Positions 48,735 to 57,723 of a stretch of DNA of 64,000 nucleotides are shown here, one piece after another. The notes under the pieces are model-generated. The model ran no database searches. It worked only from the letters and a program-made list of their open reading frames with translations, and was not told the origin of the DNA. How positions within the stretch are numbered: position 1 is the stretch's first letter; the number at the start of each line of letters is the position of its first letter. Source of the DNA: Ferrovibrio terrae (GTDB lineage: Bacteria > Pseudomonadota > Alphaproteobacteria > Ferrovibrionales > Ferrovibrionaceae). Both the position numbers and the translations under genes were made by a program. Where the stretch lies: the NCBI RefSeq assembly GCF_007197755.1, contig NZ_CP041636.1, positions 1,338,001 through 1,402,000 on the forward strand, given 5' to 3'.

Positions 48735-49988
48735 TTAATGCCTGTCTGGTGTCTGGATATGCTCGCGACGCGGGCCCAGCGCCACCAGCCGCGGCCCCAG
48801 CCCGCGCAGGATCGGGATGCGGTTGATGATCCGCAGCAGCAGCGGCGGTTTGACCGGGCCGGTGGCGTTGAAAACGCGGTCGGTCAGGAAATCCTGCACG
48901 CGCACCTGGAAGCCCTGGATGAATCTGGTCGGCCAGTCACGGCGTTTCTGCACCTGATCCAGCAGGCCGTCGTTCACCGCCGTGCCGTCGGTCTGCGCCT
49001 GCAGCAGCGCATCCTGCAGGATATTGGCCGTCGCGACCGCATCCTGGATCGCCAGGTTGATGCCGACGCCGCCGGCCGGCGACATCGCATGTGCCGCGTC
49101 GCCGATGCACAGCAGTCCCGGGGCATGCCAGCGATGCAGGCGGTTGATCTGCACCGACAGCAGTTTCAGCCTGTCCCAGCTGTCGAGCGCGGCCTCGAAT
49201 CTTCCGGCAGCAAACGGCGCGATACGGGCGAGATCGATGCGCAGGGCCGGCAGGCCGCGCTGCTTCAGGGCGTCGAAACCGTCCTTGCGGATCAGATAGG
49301 CGCATTGCCAGTAATCGCCGCGGTCGATCATCACCAGCGCCTGGCCGGTATCGATGCGGCCGAGCAGGTCCTGCGGATCCTCCTCGGCGCGCTCCATGCG
49401 GAACCACAGCACGTCGATGGGTGCGCCGATATCGATCACCGGCAGGCCGCTCTGATGCCGCAGTGTGGAGTCGCGCCCGTCGCAGGCCACCACCAGATGC
49501 GCCTCGATCTCGTGTTCCGCTTCGCCGGCATCGCGCCAGCGCAGGCCGCTGACCCGGCCGCGGTCGCGCAGCAATGCGATGGCCTCGGCCTGCATCAGCA
49601 GGGTGAATTCGGGATAGCGCGATGCCTGTCGTTTCAGGAAATCCAGAAAGTCCCATTGCGGCATGAAGGCGACGAACTTGCACGGTGTCGGCAGATATCT
49701 GAATTCGCCGAACGTAATGCTCTCGCCACTGAAGCTGCCGCCGATGCTGTGGACCTTGTGATGCGGCAGGCGCAGGAAGTCTTCCAGCAGGCCGAGTTCG
49801 CGCATCAGCTCAAGCGTCGAGGTGTGAATGGTGTCGCCGCGGAAGTCGCGGAAGAAATCCTGATGCTTCTCCAGTACGGTGACATGGATGCCGGCGCGCG
49901 CCAGCAGCAGGCCCAGCATCATGCCGGCCGGCCCGCCACCGCTGATGCAGACAGTGGTGCGGGCGGTGGGGGTTGCGGATTCCGTCAT
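48735..49988 (-). CDS. FAD-dependent monooxygenase (PHBH/UbiH type)
   Basis: This 417-residue flavoprotein has the N-terminal GxGxxG-type motif CISGGGPAGMMLGLLLARAG, the DG motif in VVACDGRDSTLRHQSG, and GDAAHAMSPAGGVGINLAIQDA, all typical of single-component aromatic hydroxylases. The start at 49988 is chosen to give the normal distance to the FAD motif. The substrate is not known, and the neighbours do not help. It is divergent from the O-GlcNAc-transferase-like gene. Confidence 0.85.
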   Translation of the reverse strand: MTESATPTARTTVCISGGGPAGMMLGLLLARAGIHVTVLEKHQDFFRDFRGDTIHTSTLELMRELGLLEDFLRLPHHKVHSIGGSFSGESITFGEFRYLPTPCKFVAFMPQWDFLDFLKRQASRYPEFTLLMQAEAIALLRDRGRVSGLRWRDAGEAEHEIEAHLVVACDGRDSTLRHQSGLPVIDIGAPIDVLWFRMERAEEDPQDLLGRIDTGQALVMIDRGDYWQCAYLIRKDGFDALKQRGLPALRIDLARIAPFAAGRFEAALDSWDRLKLLSVQINRLHRWHAPGLLCIGDAAHAMSPAGGVGINLAIQDAVATANILQDALLQAQTDGTAVNDGLLDQVQKRRDWPTRFIQGFQVRVQDFLTDRVFNATGPVKPPLLLRIINRIPILRGLGPRLVALGPRREHIQTPDRH

Positions 49989-50136
49989 GGCGGCACTCGA
50001 CCCGGGCGGCAAAAAACGGTGCGGACGTGCAGCGTAATCAGCCAGTCGAGTAGGGTCAAATTATGGCGAGCAGGACTGTGGCGACCGTCACGGTGCCCCG
50101 ATATGCTCCGTGCACAGGGGTTTTGCAGGCAAGAAC

Positions 50137-52326
50137 ATGGCGATCGACAAGGTTCTCGTCCAGGCGGTTGAGGCGCACCAGGCCGGCCGGCGCGAAGAGG
50201 CGGAAAAGCTCTACCGTAAGATCCTGCTCAAACGCCCCCGCGACCAGCTTGCGGTACAGAATCTGGGTGCCCTGCTGTATGAGCGCGGCGAACTGGACGA
50301 AGCCGCCAAGCTGCTGCGCCGGGCCCTGAGCATCGACCCGCGCGATACCGATGCGCTGAACAATCTCGGCAATACCCTGCGGGCCCAGGGCCAGCCGGCT
50401 GAGGCCGAGGCGAACTTTCGCAAGGCCATCGCCATCCGGCCCAATGCCATGGTGCTCAACAGTTTCGGCAATCTGCTGCGCAGCCGCGGCGACTATGCGG
50501 AGGCCATCGCCTGCTACGAACAGGCACTGCAGCTGCAGCCGGACTACCTGCATTCGCATTACCATCTCGCCATGACCTACCGGCTGACCGGGCGACTGGC
50601 GGAAGCCGTCGCCATCCAGGAAAAGGCGCTGGCGATCAATCCGCGCTTCCCGCAGGTGCTGATGCAGCTCGGGCTGTGCCTGTCCGAACTGGGTCGCATC
50701 GCGGAAGCGATTGTGCGGTATCGCGAAGCCCTCGCGATCGCACCGCAGTTCTACGAAGCCTGGAGCAACCTGGGCAACGCGCTGCAGCGGACCAGGGATC
50801 TGGCCGGCGCTGAAACCGCCTATCGTGAAGCGCTGCGCCTGAAGCCGGACTTTCCCAATGCGCTTGGCAATCTCGGTACGCTGCTGGCGGAAAGCAATCG
50901 TCGCCGCGAAGCCATTGCCCTGTTCGAGCGCGTCGCAGCCCTTAATCCAGATCATGATGGTATCTGGGGCAAGCTCTCCTTCGAGAAGCGGAATCTCTGC
51001 GATTGGCGCGACTATGACAGCCTGGTGGATGGCAGGGTGCGCGAACAGGTGCGGGCCGGCTCCAGGAAAACCACGGCCTTCTCGCTGCTCACGCTGTCCT
51101 CCACGCCGCAGGAACAGCTGCTCGTCGCCCGCGCCTATGCGGAGGCCACAGGCGCATCCGCCATCGCCCTGCCGCAACGCGCGCCGCAGCAACGCGCGCG
51201 ACTCCGCATTGGCTATCTTTCGGCCGATTTCCATCCGCATGCCACGGCCTATCTGATCGCCGAGCTGATGGAGCGGCACGACCGCAACCGGTTCGAGATC
51301 GTGGCCTATTCCATCGGCCCGGACTCCGACACTGCAATGCGCCGCCGCCTGGTGGCAGCGTTCGACAGCTTCGTCGACCTGCGGCCGTTGTCGCATGACG
51401 CGGCGGCGCAGCGCATCCATGCCGATGATCTGGATATCCTGGTCGACCTGAAGGGCTACACGCAGAATGCGCGGTCCGAAATCCTCGCCCGCCGTCCGGC
51501 GCCGATCCAGGTCAACTATCTCGGCTACCCCGGCACGATGGGCGCCTCTTTCATCGATTATGTCATAGCCGACGCCTTCATCATTCCGCCGGCGCAGCAT
51601 GCCTTCTACGACGAGAAGGTGGTGACATTGCCACATTGCTACCAGCCCAACGACACACGCCGCCCGATTTCAGATCAGCGGCCGACACGCGCCGCCTGCG
51701 GTCTTCCGGAAAACGGCTTCGTCTTCGCCAGCTTCAACAATTCCTACAAGATCACGCCGCTGATCTTCGATATCTGGATGCGGTTGCTGGACCAGGTGCC
51801 GGGCAGTGTGCTGTGGCAGCTGGAGGCCGAGCCGGACGCCGTCGAAAACCTGCGCCGCGAAACGCAGGCGCGCGGCGTTGACCCGGCGCGCCTGGTCTTT
51901 GCCCCGCCGCTGGAACTGGCCGATCATCTGGCGCGCCAGTCGCTGGCCGACCTGTTCCTCGATACCCTGCCGGTGAATGCGCATACCACAGCGTCCGACG
52001 CGCTCTGGGCCGGCCTGCCGGTGCTGACCTGCGCCGGCGATACCTTCATCAGCCGCGTCGCCGGCAGCGTGCTGACCACGATCGGCCTGCCCGAGCTGAT
52101 CACCACCAGCCTGCAGGATTACGAAGCGCTGGCCCTGGCCCTGGCGCGCGATCCGGCGCGCCTGGCCGCGCTGCGCCAGCGACTGGCGGCCAATCGCCAG
52201 ACCTCGCCGCTCTTCGACATCGCGCGCTTCACGCGCAATCTGGAAGGCGCCTATCTGCAGATGCAGGAACGGCGGCTCGCCGGTCAGCCGCCGGCGGCCC
52301 TGACGGTGGAAGATCGCCCAGGCTAA
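50137..52326 (+). CDS. TPR and O-GlcNAc-transferase-like protein (SPINDLY type, GT41)
   Basis: This 729-residue protein has about eight tetratricopeptide repeats (residues 1-290) and a C-terminal GT41 domain (about 355-700). Family marks are SADFHPHATAYLIAELMERH with its catalytic-type His, NYLGYPGTMGASFIDYVIAD, and HTTASDALWAGLPVLTCAGD with the UDP-binding site region. Bacterial relatives glycosylate proteins, often flagellins or cell-surface proteins. The start at 50137 has a moderate ribosome-binding site. The stop overlaps the aroQ stop on the other strand (bases CTAA). Confidence 0.9.
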   Translation: MAIDKVLVQAVEAHQAGRREEAEKLYRKILLKRPRDQLAVQNLGALLYERGELDEAAKLLRRALSIDPRDTDALNNLGNTLRAQGQPAEAEANFRKAIAIRPNAMVLNSFGNLLRSRGDYAEAIACYEQALQLQPDYLHSHYHLAMTYRLTGRLAEAVAIQEKALAINPRFPQVLMQLGLCLSELGRIAEAIVRYREALAIAPQFYEAWSNLGNALQRTRDLAGAETAYREALRLKPDFPNALGNLGTLLAESNRRREAIALFERVAALNPDHDGIWGKLSFEKRNLCDWRDYDSLVDGRVREQVRAGSRKTTAFSLLTLSSTPQEQLLVARAYAEATGASAIALPQRAPQQRARLRIGYLSADFHPHATAYLIAELMERHDRNRFEIVAYSIGPDSDTAMRRRLVAAFDSFVDLRPLSHDAAAQRIHADDLDILVDLKGYTQNARSEILARRPAPIQVNYLGYPGTMGASFIDYVIADAFIIPPAQHAFYDEKVVTLPHCYQPNDTRRPISDQRPTRAACGLPENGFVFASFNNSYKITPLIFDIWMRLLDQVPGSVLWQLEAEPDAVENLRRETQARGVDPARLVFAPPLELADHLARQSLADLFLDTLPVNAHTTASDALWAGLPVLTCAGDTFISRVAGSVLTTIGLPELITTSLQDYEALALALARDPARLAALRQRLAANRQTSPLFDIARFTRNLEGAYLQMQERRLAGQPPAALTVEDRPG

Positions 52327-52760
52327 CGCTTCAGCTTCTGCAGTACGGCCTGGATGGCGAGGATATAGCCATGCGGCCCAAGGCCGCAGATCACGCCGGT
52401 GACGGCGGCCGAGAGTTTGGAATGCCGGTGCATCTCGTCACGCGCATGAATGTTCGAGATATGCACCTCGAGGATCGGACCCTCGAAGGTCTTCAGCGCA
52501 TCGTAAAGCGCCACGGACGTGAAGGAGTAGCCGGCGGGATTGAAGATGATCGCTGAGGCCGTGTCACGCGCCTGCTGGATCGCATCGACCAGCACGCCCT
52601 CATGGTTGGACTGGCGGAAGTCGATGCTGGCCTTGTTGTCGGCGGCAAAGGCCTCGCAGCTCTGCCGTATCTCGTCCAGCGTAGTGGAGCCATAGATATG
52701 CGGCTCGCGGATGCCCAGCATGTTCAGGTTGGGGCCGTTGAGGATAAGAATCTTCGTCAT
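52323..52760 (-). CDS. aroQ: Type II 3-dehydroquinate dehydratase AroQ
   Basis: AroQ interconverts 3-dehydroquinate and 3-dehydroshikimate. The 145-residue length is usual. Active-site residues are the Tyr in HIYGSTT, the Asn in NPAGYSFTSVAL and the His in EVHISNIHARDE; the RQSNHEG block is intact. It is the last gene of the aroE-dctPQM-aroQ unit, 14 bases after dctM, which suggests a catabolic role rather than the biosynthetic one. Type II enzymes serve both directions. Confidence 0.93.
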   Translation of the reverse strand: MTKILILNGPNLNMLGIREPHIYGSTTLDEIRQSCEAFAADNKASIDFRQSNHEGVLVDAIQQARDTASAIIFNPAGYSFTSVALYDALKTFEGPILEVHISNIHARDEMHRHSKLSAAVTGVICGLGPHGYILAIQAVLQKLKR

Positions 52761-52774
52761 TGTCTTTCCTTGTC

Positions 52775-54076
52775 TCAGCCGCCGTAGCCCATCTGTCTGG
52801 GCAGCCACAGCACGACCTCGGGGAAGAAGGTGATCAGCGCCAGCGAAGCGATCATCGCCCACAGGAACGGCAGCGTATCCTTTACGATATCGCGGATCGG
52901 CACTTCGGCAATCCGCGTCATCACGAAGAGCAGCAGGCCATAGGGCGGCGTGATCAGGCCCAGCATGATGTTGACCACCACCACGATGCCGAAATGCACC
53001 ATGTCGATGCCCAGCGCCTGTGCGGCGGGGATCAGCACCGGCACGATCACCAGCAGGATCGTGGTGCCCTCCAGCAGGCAGCCGAGCAGCAGCAGCAGGA
53101 TGTTGACCAGGATCAGGAAACCGACCGGCGACAGCTCCCAGCCGGCCAGCAGCACCTTGATGCCTTCGGGGATATTCTCCACGGTGACGACATAGTTGAA
53201 GACCAGCGCGCCGGCGATCAGCATGCCGATCGAGGCCGAGGTGCGCGCGCTCGCCAGCACCGAGCGATAAAAGTCGCGGAAGCTGACGCTGCGATACAGC
53301 ACCACCGAGATGATCAGCGCATAGGCGGCGGCCACGGCGGCGGCTTCTGTAGGGGTTGTTATGCCACTATAAATGCCGCCCAGCAGCACCACGGGCATCA
53401 TCAGGCTGGGAAAAGCCTGCCAGGTGATCCGTGGCAGGTCGCGCAGCGGCGCCGGTTTCTCGACCGGGAAATTCTCGCGCCGCGCGCCCCAGGCGACAAT
53501 GCCCATCTGCGCGCCTGCCATCAGCAGGCCGGGGATCACGCCGCCGAGGAACAGGTAGCCGATCGAGGCATCCGAGACGAGCGCGAACAGGATCATCGGG
53601 ATCGACGGCGGAATAATCGGGCCGATCACCGAGGTGACGGCGGTGAGGGCTGCGGCATAGCTGGCGCGGTATTTGCCGTCGGCCGTCATCATGTTCTGCA
53701 TCATCTTGCCGGTGCCGGCGGCATCGGCGATGGCCGACCCCGACATGCCGGCGAAGATGATGCTCTGCACGACATTCACCTGCGCCAGGCCGCCGCGGAA
53801 ACGGCCGACGATGGCGTTGCAGAAATTCAGCAGGCGTTCGGTCATCGAGCCGATATTCATCAGCTCGGCGGCCAGGATGAACAACGGCACCGCGAGGATG
53901 ACGTAGTTGGTGAACATGCCGTTCAGCAGCTGCTCGGCGGCGGTGCCCAGGTCGAGCCCGGCGATCCACAGATACAGGATCGAGCCGGCGATCATGGCAT
54001 GGCCGATCGGCAGGCCGAGGAAGGCCAGCGCCGTCATCACGACGATGGCGATGGAAAACGGACTTGCGAAACTCAT
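52775..54076 (-). CDS. dctM: TRAP large permease subunit DctM (quinate/shikimate locus)
   Basis: This 433-residue TRAP large subunit has the conserved FAGMSGSAIADAAGTGKMM, GPIIPPSIPMILFA and GITTPTEAAAVAAAYA loops and about twelve helices. Its start overlaps the dctQ stop (ATGA). It is followed 14 bases later by aroQ, and the position between two shikimate-pathway enzymes suggests that the carried acid is quinate, shikimate or a close relative. Substrate specificity itself cannot be read from this subunit. Confidence 0.9.
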   Translation of the reverse strand: MSFASPFSIAIVVMTALAFLGLPIGHAMIAGSILYLWIAGLDLGTAAEQLLNGMFTNYVILAVPLFILAAELMNIGSMTERLLNFCNAIVGRFRGGLAQVNVVQSIIFAGMSGSAIADAAGTGKMMQNMMTADGKYRASYAAALTAVTSVIGPIIPPSIPMILFALVSDASIGYLFLGGVIPGLLMAGAQMGIVAWGARRENFPVEKPAPLRDLPRITWQAFPSLMMPVVLLGGIYSGITTPTEAAAVAAAYALIISVVLYRSVSFRDFYRSVLASARTSASIGMLIAGALVFNYVVTVENIPEGIKVLLAGWELSPVGFLILVNILLLLLGCLLEGTTILLVIVPVLIPAAQALGIDMVHFGIVVVVNIMLGLITPPYGLLLFVMTRIAEVPIRDIVKDTLPFLWAMIASLALITFFPEVVLWLPRQMGYGG

Positions 54077-54591
54077 ACGCCGGACGCCGCCTTTGTCGGA
54101 TCGATATCCTCGGCAGTCTTGCCGCGCAGGGCCTGCCAGGAGAGCCAGAGATAGCGCACCAGCACGGCCGCCACGAAAACGATGTAGATGGAATAGACCC
54201 AGTTCATGCGGATCTTCAGATAGGCGGCTTTTTCCACCTTCATGAAGGTGACGTAGTCGATGGTGGCGGGGAAGGAGACGGCATAGAGCAGTACGGTGGA
54301 CAGGCAGGCGATAGCCATCATCACGCGGCGCGTTTTCGGCTTCACGGCGCCATAGATCAGGTCGAAGCGGATTTCCTCTTCCTCGCGGATCACGAAGGCG
54401 GCGCCCCACAGCACCAGCCAGACCCAGAGAATCGTGCTGACCTCGTTGGTCCAGCCGATGGGAAGATTCAACAGGTAGCGGAAGACGATCTGCAGGATGA
54501 AGACGGCGAACATGCTGGCCAGCATCGCCATCAGCACGTTTTCGGCGCGGCGATAAAGCCACCCGCCCCAGAATGTAAGTGTCTGCTGCAC
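54073..54591 (-). CDS. dctQ: TRAP small permease subunit DctQ (quinate/shikimate locus)
   Basis: This 172-residue protein has four membrane helices and the RxExxxRFDLIYGAVKP segment (REEEEIRFDLIYGAVKP) found in DctQ subunits, plus LNLPIGWTNEVSTILWVWL before it. It begins with a GTG preceded by a G-rich ribosome-binding site. A strong hairpin lies between it and dctP. The stop overlaps the dctM start. Confidence 0.88.
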   Translation of the reverse strand: MQQTLTFWGGWLYRRAENVLMAMLASMFAVFILQIVFRYLLNLPIGWTNEVSTILWVWLVLWGAAFVIREEEEIRFDLIYGAVKPKTRRVMMAIACLSTVLLYAVSFPATIDYVTFMKVEKAAYLKIRMNWVYSIYIVFVAAVLVRYLWLSWQALRGKTAEDIDPTKAASGV

Positions 54592-54619
54592 GGCGCCCCC
54601 GTCAATTGCACTATACTCG

Positions 54620-54657
54620 AAAAAATTGCGGCGGGCGCCTGGAAAGGCGCCCGCCGC
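54620..54657 (-). terminator. Hairpin with T-tract between dctP and dctQ (second TRAP operon)
   Basis: GCGGCGGGCGCC and GGCGCCCGCCGC form a perfect 12-bp stem with a 6-base loop. On the minus strand AA and six T residues follow, so this is a full intrinsic terminator inside the operon. Read-through would be needed for dctQ, dctM and aroQ. Confidence 0.75.
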
Positions 54658-54663
54658 TGATAC

Positions 54664-55662
54664 TCAGAGCGCGTTGATCTTCTCGACCATGCCCTTCGGC
54701 CAGTCCTTGGCCAGATCCGAGGCCAGGTACTTGGCCTGCGCATGCTTGCGGAAGGCAGCCTGGTCCGGTTCGTAGATATTCAGACCCTTGGCCTTGAACA
54801 GGTCGAGCAGTTCCTTCTCGCGCGCCTGGTGTTTCTTCTGCGAGAAGTCGATGGCGGAGTTGGCAGCCGCCTGGACACGCTTCTGCTGGTCGGCATTCAT
54901 GGCCTTCCAGGTCTTGCTCGAGATGGTGAGCAGGTCGAAGCCGACCAGATGCGAGGTCAGGACGATCTGCGTCATCACTTCATAGAACTTCATGTTCTCG
55001 ACGTTCGGCAGCGGATTGTCCTGGCCGTCGATCGCACCAGTCTGCAGGCCGGTATAAACCTCGGCATAGGCCATCGCGGTCGGGTTGGCGCCGATGGATT
55101 CGCCCAGGAACTGCCAGGCCTCGCCCGGTGGCATGCGCAGCTTGATGCCGGCCATGTCGGCAGGAGTGTTGATCTTCTTGTTCGGCTTCAGGCCGACCTG
55201 GCGCGCGCCGAAATAGGTCGGGCCGAGGATATGCACGCCGAGCTGGTCGTCGGCCAGCTTCTTCATTTCCGCGCCGGCCGGGCTGGCGAAGAATTTGGTC
55301 AGGTGGTCGGCGTCGCGGAACAGATAGGCGGCGGTCAGGATCGACCAGGCCGGAATCTGCTTCGAGATATCCTGCGGCGCGATGTTGCCCATTTCCAGGT
55401 TGCCGCGCTGGATCGCCACCAGTTCGGTGCCCTGCTTGAACAGGTTGCCGCCGTAATAGCCCTCGAACGTGAAGTCATTCGCCGTCGCGTCGGCAAACTT
55501 CTTCATCATCTCGGCGCGGATATCCTGCTCCGAGAAGACCGCCGAGAAGCGCAGCTTCGGCTTGGCCTGTGCCAGCGTCGGCAGACTGAAGCCGGCAGTG
55601 GCAGCCGCAGCGGCCATGCCGGTGCCGGCCAGGAAGCGGCGACGTGTGGTGTTGATGCTCAT
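54664..55662 (-). CDS. dctP: TRAP substrate-binding protein DctP (quinate/shikimate locus)
   Basis: The 332-residue precursor has a twin-arginine-type signal (TTRRRFLAGTG, then AAAAATAGFSLPTLAQA). The carboxylate-clamping Arg is in GIKLRMPPGEAW, and the YTGLQTGAIDGQDNPLPN segment matches C4-dicarboxylate-type binding proteins. The start has AGGAGG 8 bases upstream. Context suggests quinate or shikimate as ligand, which are ring hydroxyacids with one carboxylate; direct evidence is absent. Confidence 0.9.
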   Translation of the reverse strand: MSINTTRRRFLAGTGMAAAAATAGFSLPTLAQAKPKLRFSAVFSEQDIRAEMMKKFADATANDFTFEGYYGGNLFKQGTELVAIQRGNLEMGNIAPQDISKQIPAWSILTAAYLFRDADHLTKFFASPAGAEMKKLADDQLGVHILGPTYFGARQVGLKPNKKINTPADMAGIKLRMPPGEAWQFLGESIGANPTAMAYAEVYTGLQTGAIDGQDNPLPNVENMKFYEVMTQIVLTSHLVGFDLLTISSKTWKAMNADQQKRVQAAANSAIDFSQKKHQAREKELLDLFKAKGLNIYEPDQAAFRKHAQAKYLASDLAKDWPKGMVEKINAL

Positions 55663-55743
55663 TTTTGTTTCCTCCTGATTGAACATTTTAAACGCAGGTT
55701 TCTTGGTTACTGTAATTCTCGGTGTTTCCCTCAGGCTGCTCCA

Positions 55744-56685
55744 TCACGCGGCAGCCGCGAAATGCCCGGCCATCGCGGCCATGTCCGACTTGCGGCCGGT
55801 GAAGAGTTCAAAGGCGCGCACCGCCTGGCCGATCGCCATACCGGTGCCGGCCAGATTGCGGCAGCCCAGCCCGCGCGCCACGCGCAAAAGCTCCGTTTCC
55901 TCAGGGAAATAGATGATCTCCGCCACCCAATGCTGGCGCCGCAGCGCCTCGGCCGGAAACGGCATGCCGGGATATTTCGCCATGCCGACCGGCGTGGTGT
56001 TGACGATGCCGTCGGTCCACGACAGCGCATCCGCGACTTCGGCGGTCGCCTGCACGCGTTCGCCCCATTCGGCCCGCATCTGCGTGGCCAGCGCTTCGGC
56101 GCGGGCGGCATCGCTGTCGATGATGGCCAGATTCTCGACGCCGAGCTGCATCAGCGCATAGGCTACGGCAGCACCGGCGCCGCCGGCGCCGAACTGCACC
56201 ACCTGGCGCAACGGCACGCCAGCCAGTCCTTGGCGGAAACTCTCGGCGAAGCCCCAGCAGTCGGTGTTATGCCCGGTGGTGCTGGCAGTTGGGGTGCGGC
56301 CGGCGTCATACACCACGGTATTCACCGCGCCGATGGCGGCGGCTTCGGGCGCGATCCTGTCCAGCAGCGGGATCACCTGCTGCTTGAAGGGATGCGTGAC
56401 GTTGAAACCCTGAAACCCCAGCGCCGCGCCGGCCGACAGGATGCCGGGCAGCGCATCGTCCTTCAGGCCCAATTGGTCAAAATCCACCAGCATATAGGCG
56501 TAGTCGAGGCCGAAACGGGCCGCTTCGCGTTCATGCATCGCCGGGGTGCGCGACAGCTGGATGCCACGGCCGATCAGCCCGACCAGCAGCGGCCGGCCAG
56601 AGGACGCAACGCCCGCCAGATCGGACCGCGCCGCCATCACGGCGCGCAGCTTGTCCACGCAGATATCGTGCAGGGTCTGCACCAT
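55744..56685 (-). CDS. AroE-like shikimate/quinate dehydrogenase
   Basis: This 313-residue protein has the shikimate dehydrogenase order: the substrate loop GRGIQLSRTPAMHE with its Ser/Thr pair, the catalytic Lys in FNVTHPFKQ, the TGHNTDCWGF segment and the nucleotide motif GAGGAGAAVAYAL. It is about 40 residues longer than a biosynthetic AroE, and Asp in IIDSDAARA suggests NAD preference, as in YdiB-type quinate/shikimate dehydrogenases. It is the first gene of the aroE-dctPQM-aroQ unit. A start at 56715 is an alternative. Confidence 0.85.
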   Translation of the reverse strand: MVQTLHDICVDKLRAVMAARSDLAGVASSGRPLLVGLIGRGIQLSRTPAMHEREAARFGLDYAYMLVDFDQLGLKDDALPGILSAGAALGFQGFNVTHPFKQQVIPLLDRIAPEAAAIGAVNTVVYDAGRTPTASTTGHNTDCWGFAESFRQGLAGVPLRQVVQFGAGGAGAAVAYALMQLGVENLAIIDSDAARAEALATQMRAEWGERVQATAEVADALSWTDGIVNTTPVGMAKYPGMPFPAEALRRQHWVAEIIYFPEETELLRVARGLGCRNLAGTGMAIGQAVRAFELFTGRKSDMAAMAGHFAAAA

Positions 56686-56740
56686 CTCGCCTTTCGCGTC
56701 CTCCCCAGGACACATCCGCCTCGAACTTTCTGGCTGGCAC

Positions 56741-56761
56741 TTTGTACGAAATAGTTAGTAT
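56741..56761. promoter_or_regulatory. Operator-like site, copy 1 (aroE/tetR region)
   Basis: GTACGAA-ATAG-TTAGTAT (56744-56761) is an imperfect palindrome whose halves approach GTACGAA and TTCGTAC. It lies between the divergent aroE unit and tetR gene. The first 15 bases, TTTGTACGAAATAGT, match copy 2 at 57724 in 14 positions. The remainder of this 258-base gap shows no small gene. Confidence 0.6.
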
Positions 56762-56943
56762 AGTCAAATCCGGAAACGCCGAGGCCCGGTTTCGTCCCGT
56801 TCCGGGCGCAGCAGCTGAGAAAAATCTCTTTGATTCTGGCCGCGTTAGCTATTTGAAATGCAACCGACCGAGGGCAGTATGCAGCAGAGTCCACCACCTG
56901 CGCGCTGGGGCAGCCCCGCCGCGCCGGCAAGAAAAACCAACCC

Positions 56944-57675
56944 ATGACCCCCTCTGCAAAGCAACGCGCTGCCAAGAAGAAACCTGCAAAGAAAGCAGCG
57001 CCGCCCAGGAAGGCTGCCGAGCCCGCTCCTGCGCCGCGCCATGCCGGCGCCAAGGCGCGCGCGCCCGAGGCGACCAAGCAGGACATCATCGACGTGGCGA
57101 CGCGCGAATTCGCGCAGAACGGCCTGTCGGGCGCGCGCGTCGACGAGATCGCCGCCAAGACCGGCTCCAGCAAGCGGATGATCTATTACTATTTCGGCGA
57201 CAAGGACGGTCTGTACCTTGCCGTGCTGGAAGAAGCCTATCGCAAGGTGCGCACCACCGAGGCACAGCTCGATCTCGAACATCTGCGGCCGACGGATGCG
57301 TTGAAAAAGCTGGTCGAATTCACCTTCGATCACCATCATTCCAATGAGGCCTTCATTCGCCTGGTGATGATCGAGAATATCCACCATGGTGAATATCTGG
57401 CGCGTTCGAAGACGATTCAGGATCTCAACGTCTCGGCCATCGGCGAGCTGGAGCGCGTCTATCAGCGCGGCCTGCAGGACGGCATTTTCCGCAAAGGCCT
57501 GAATGCCATCGAACTGCACTGGCAGATCAGCGCGCTGGCCTTCTTCAACGTCTCGAACCGCGCGACGTTTTCGCAGATTTTCCGTGTCGATCTCACGTCG
57601 AAGAAGGCGGTCGCCAGCCTGCGCTCGCAGGTGGTCGACATGGTGTTGCGCAACGTCCTGAAGCATCCGGGCTGA
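56944..57675 (+). CDS. TetR-family regulator of the quinate/shikimate locus
   Basis: This 243-residue TetR regulator has a DNA-binding domain at about residues 46-92 (IIDVATREFAQNGLSGARVD, then SSKRMIYYYFGDKDGLY) and a ligand-binding helical domain behind it. The first 43 residues are Lys/Ala/Pro-rich (AAKKKPAKKAAPP), like histone H1 tails, and lie outside the usual domain. It sits between the two transcription units of the pathway, and both have the same operator-like sequence. 3-Dehydroshikimate, shikimate or protocatechuate are plausible inducers. Confidence 0.85.
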   Translation: MTPSAKQRAAKKKPAKKAAPPRKAAEPAPAPRHAGAKARAPEATKQDIIDVATREFAQNGLSGARVDEIAAKTGSSKRMIYYYFGDKDGLYLAVLEEAYRKVRTTEAQLDLEHLRPTDALKKLVEFTFDHHHSNEAFIRLVMIENIHHGEYLARSKTIQDLNVSAIGELERVYQRGLQDGIFRKGLNAIELHWQISALAFFNVSNRATFSQIFRVDLTSKKAVASLRSQVVDMVLRNVLKHPG

Positions 57676-57723
57676 ACTAAACCGTGGCGGCGGCGTTCTG
57701 CTGCCAGATTCGTCTCGACGTGT

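Noticed and set aside
47217-50171. Plus-strand frame of 984 codons over asmA and the monooxygenase
   Set aside because: Covers two minus-strand genes with clear motifs; no domain in this frame.
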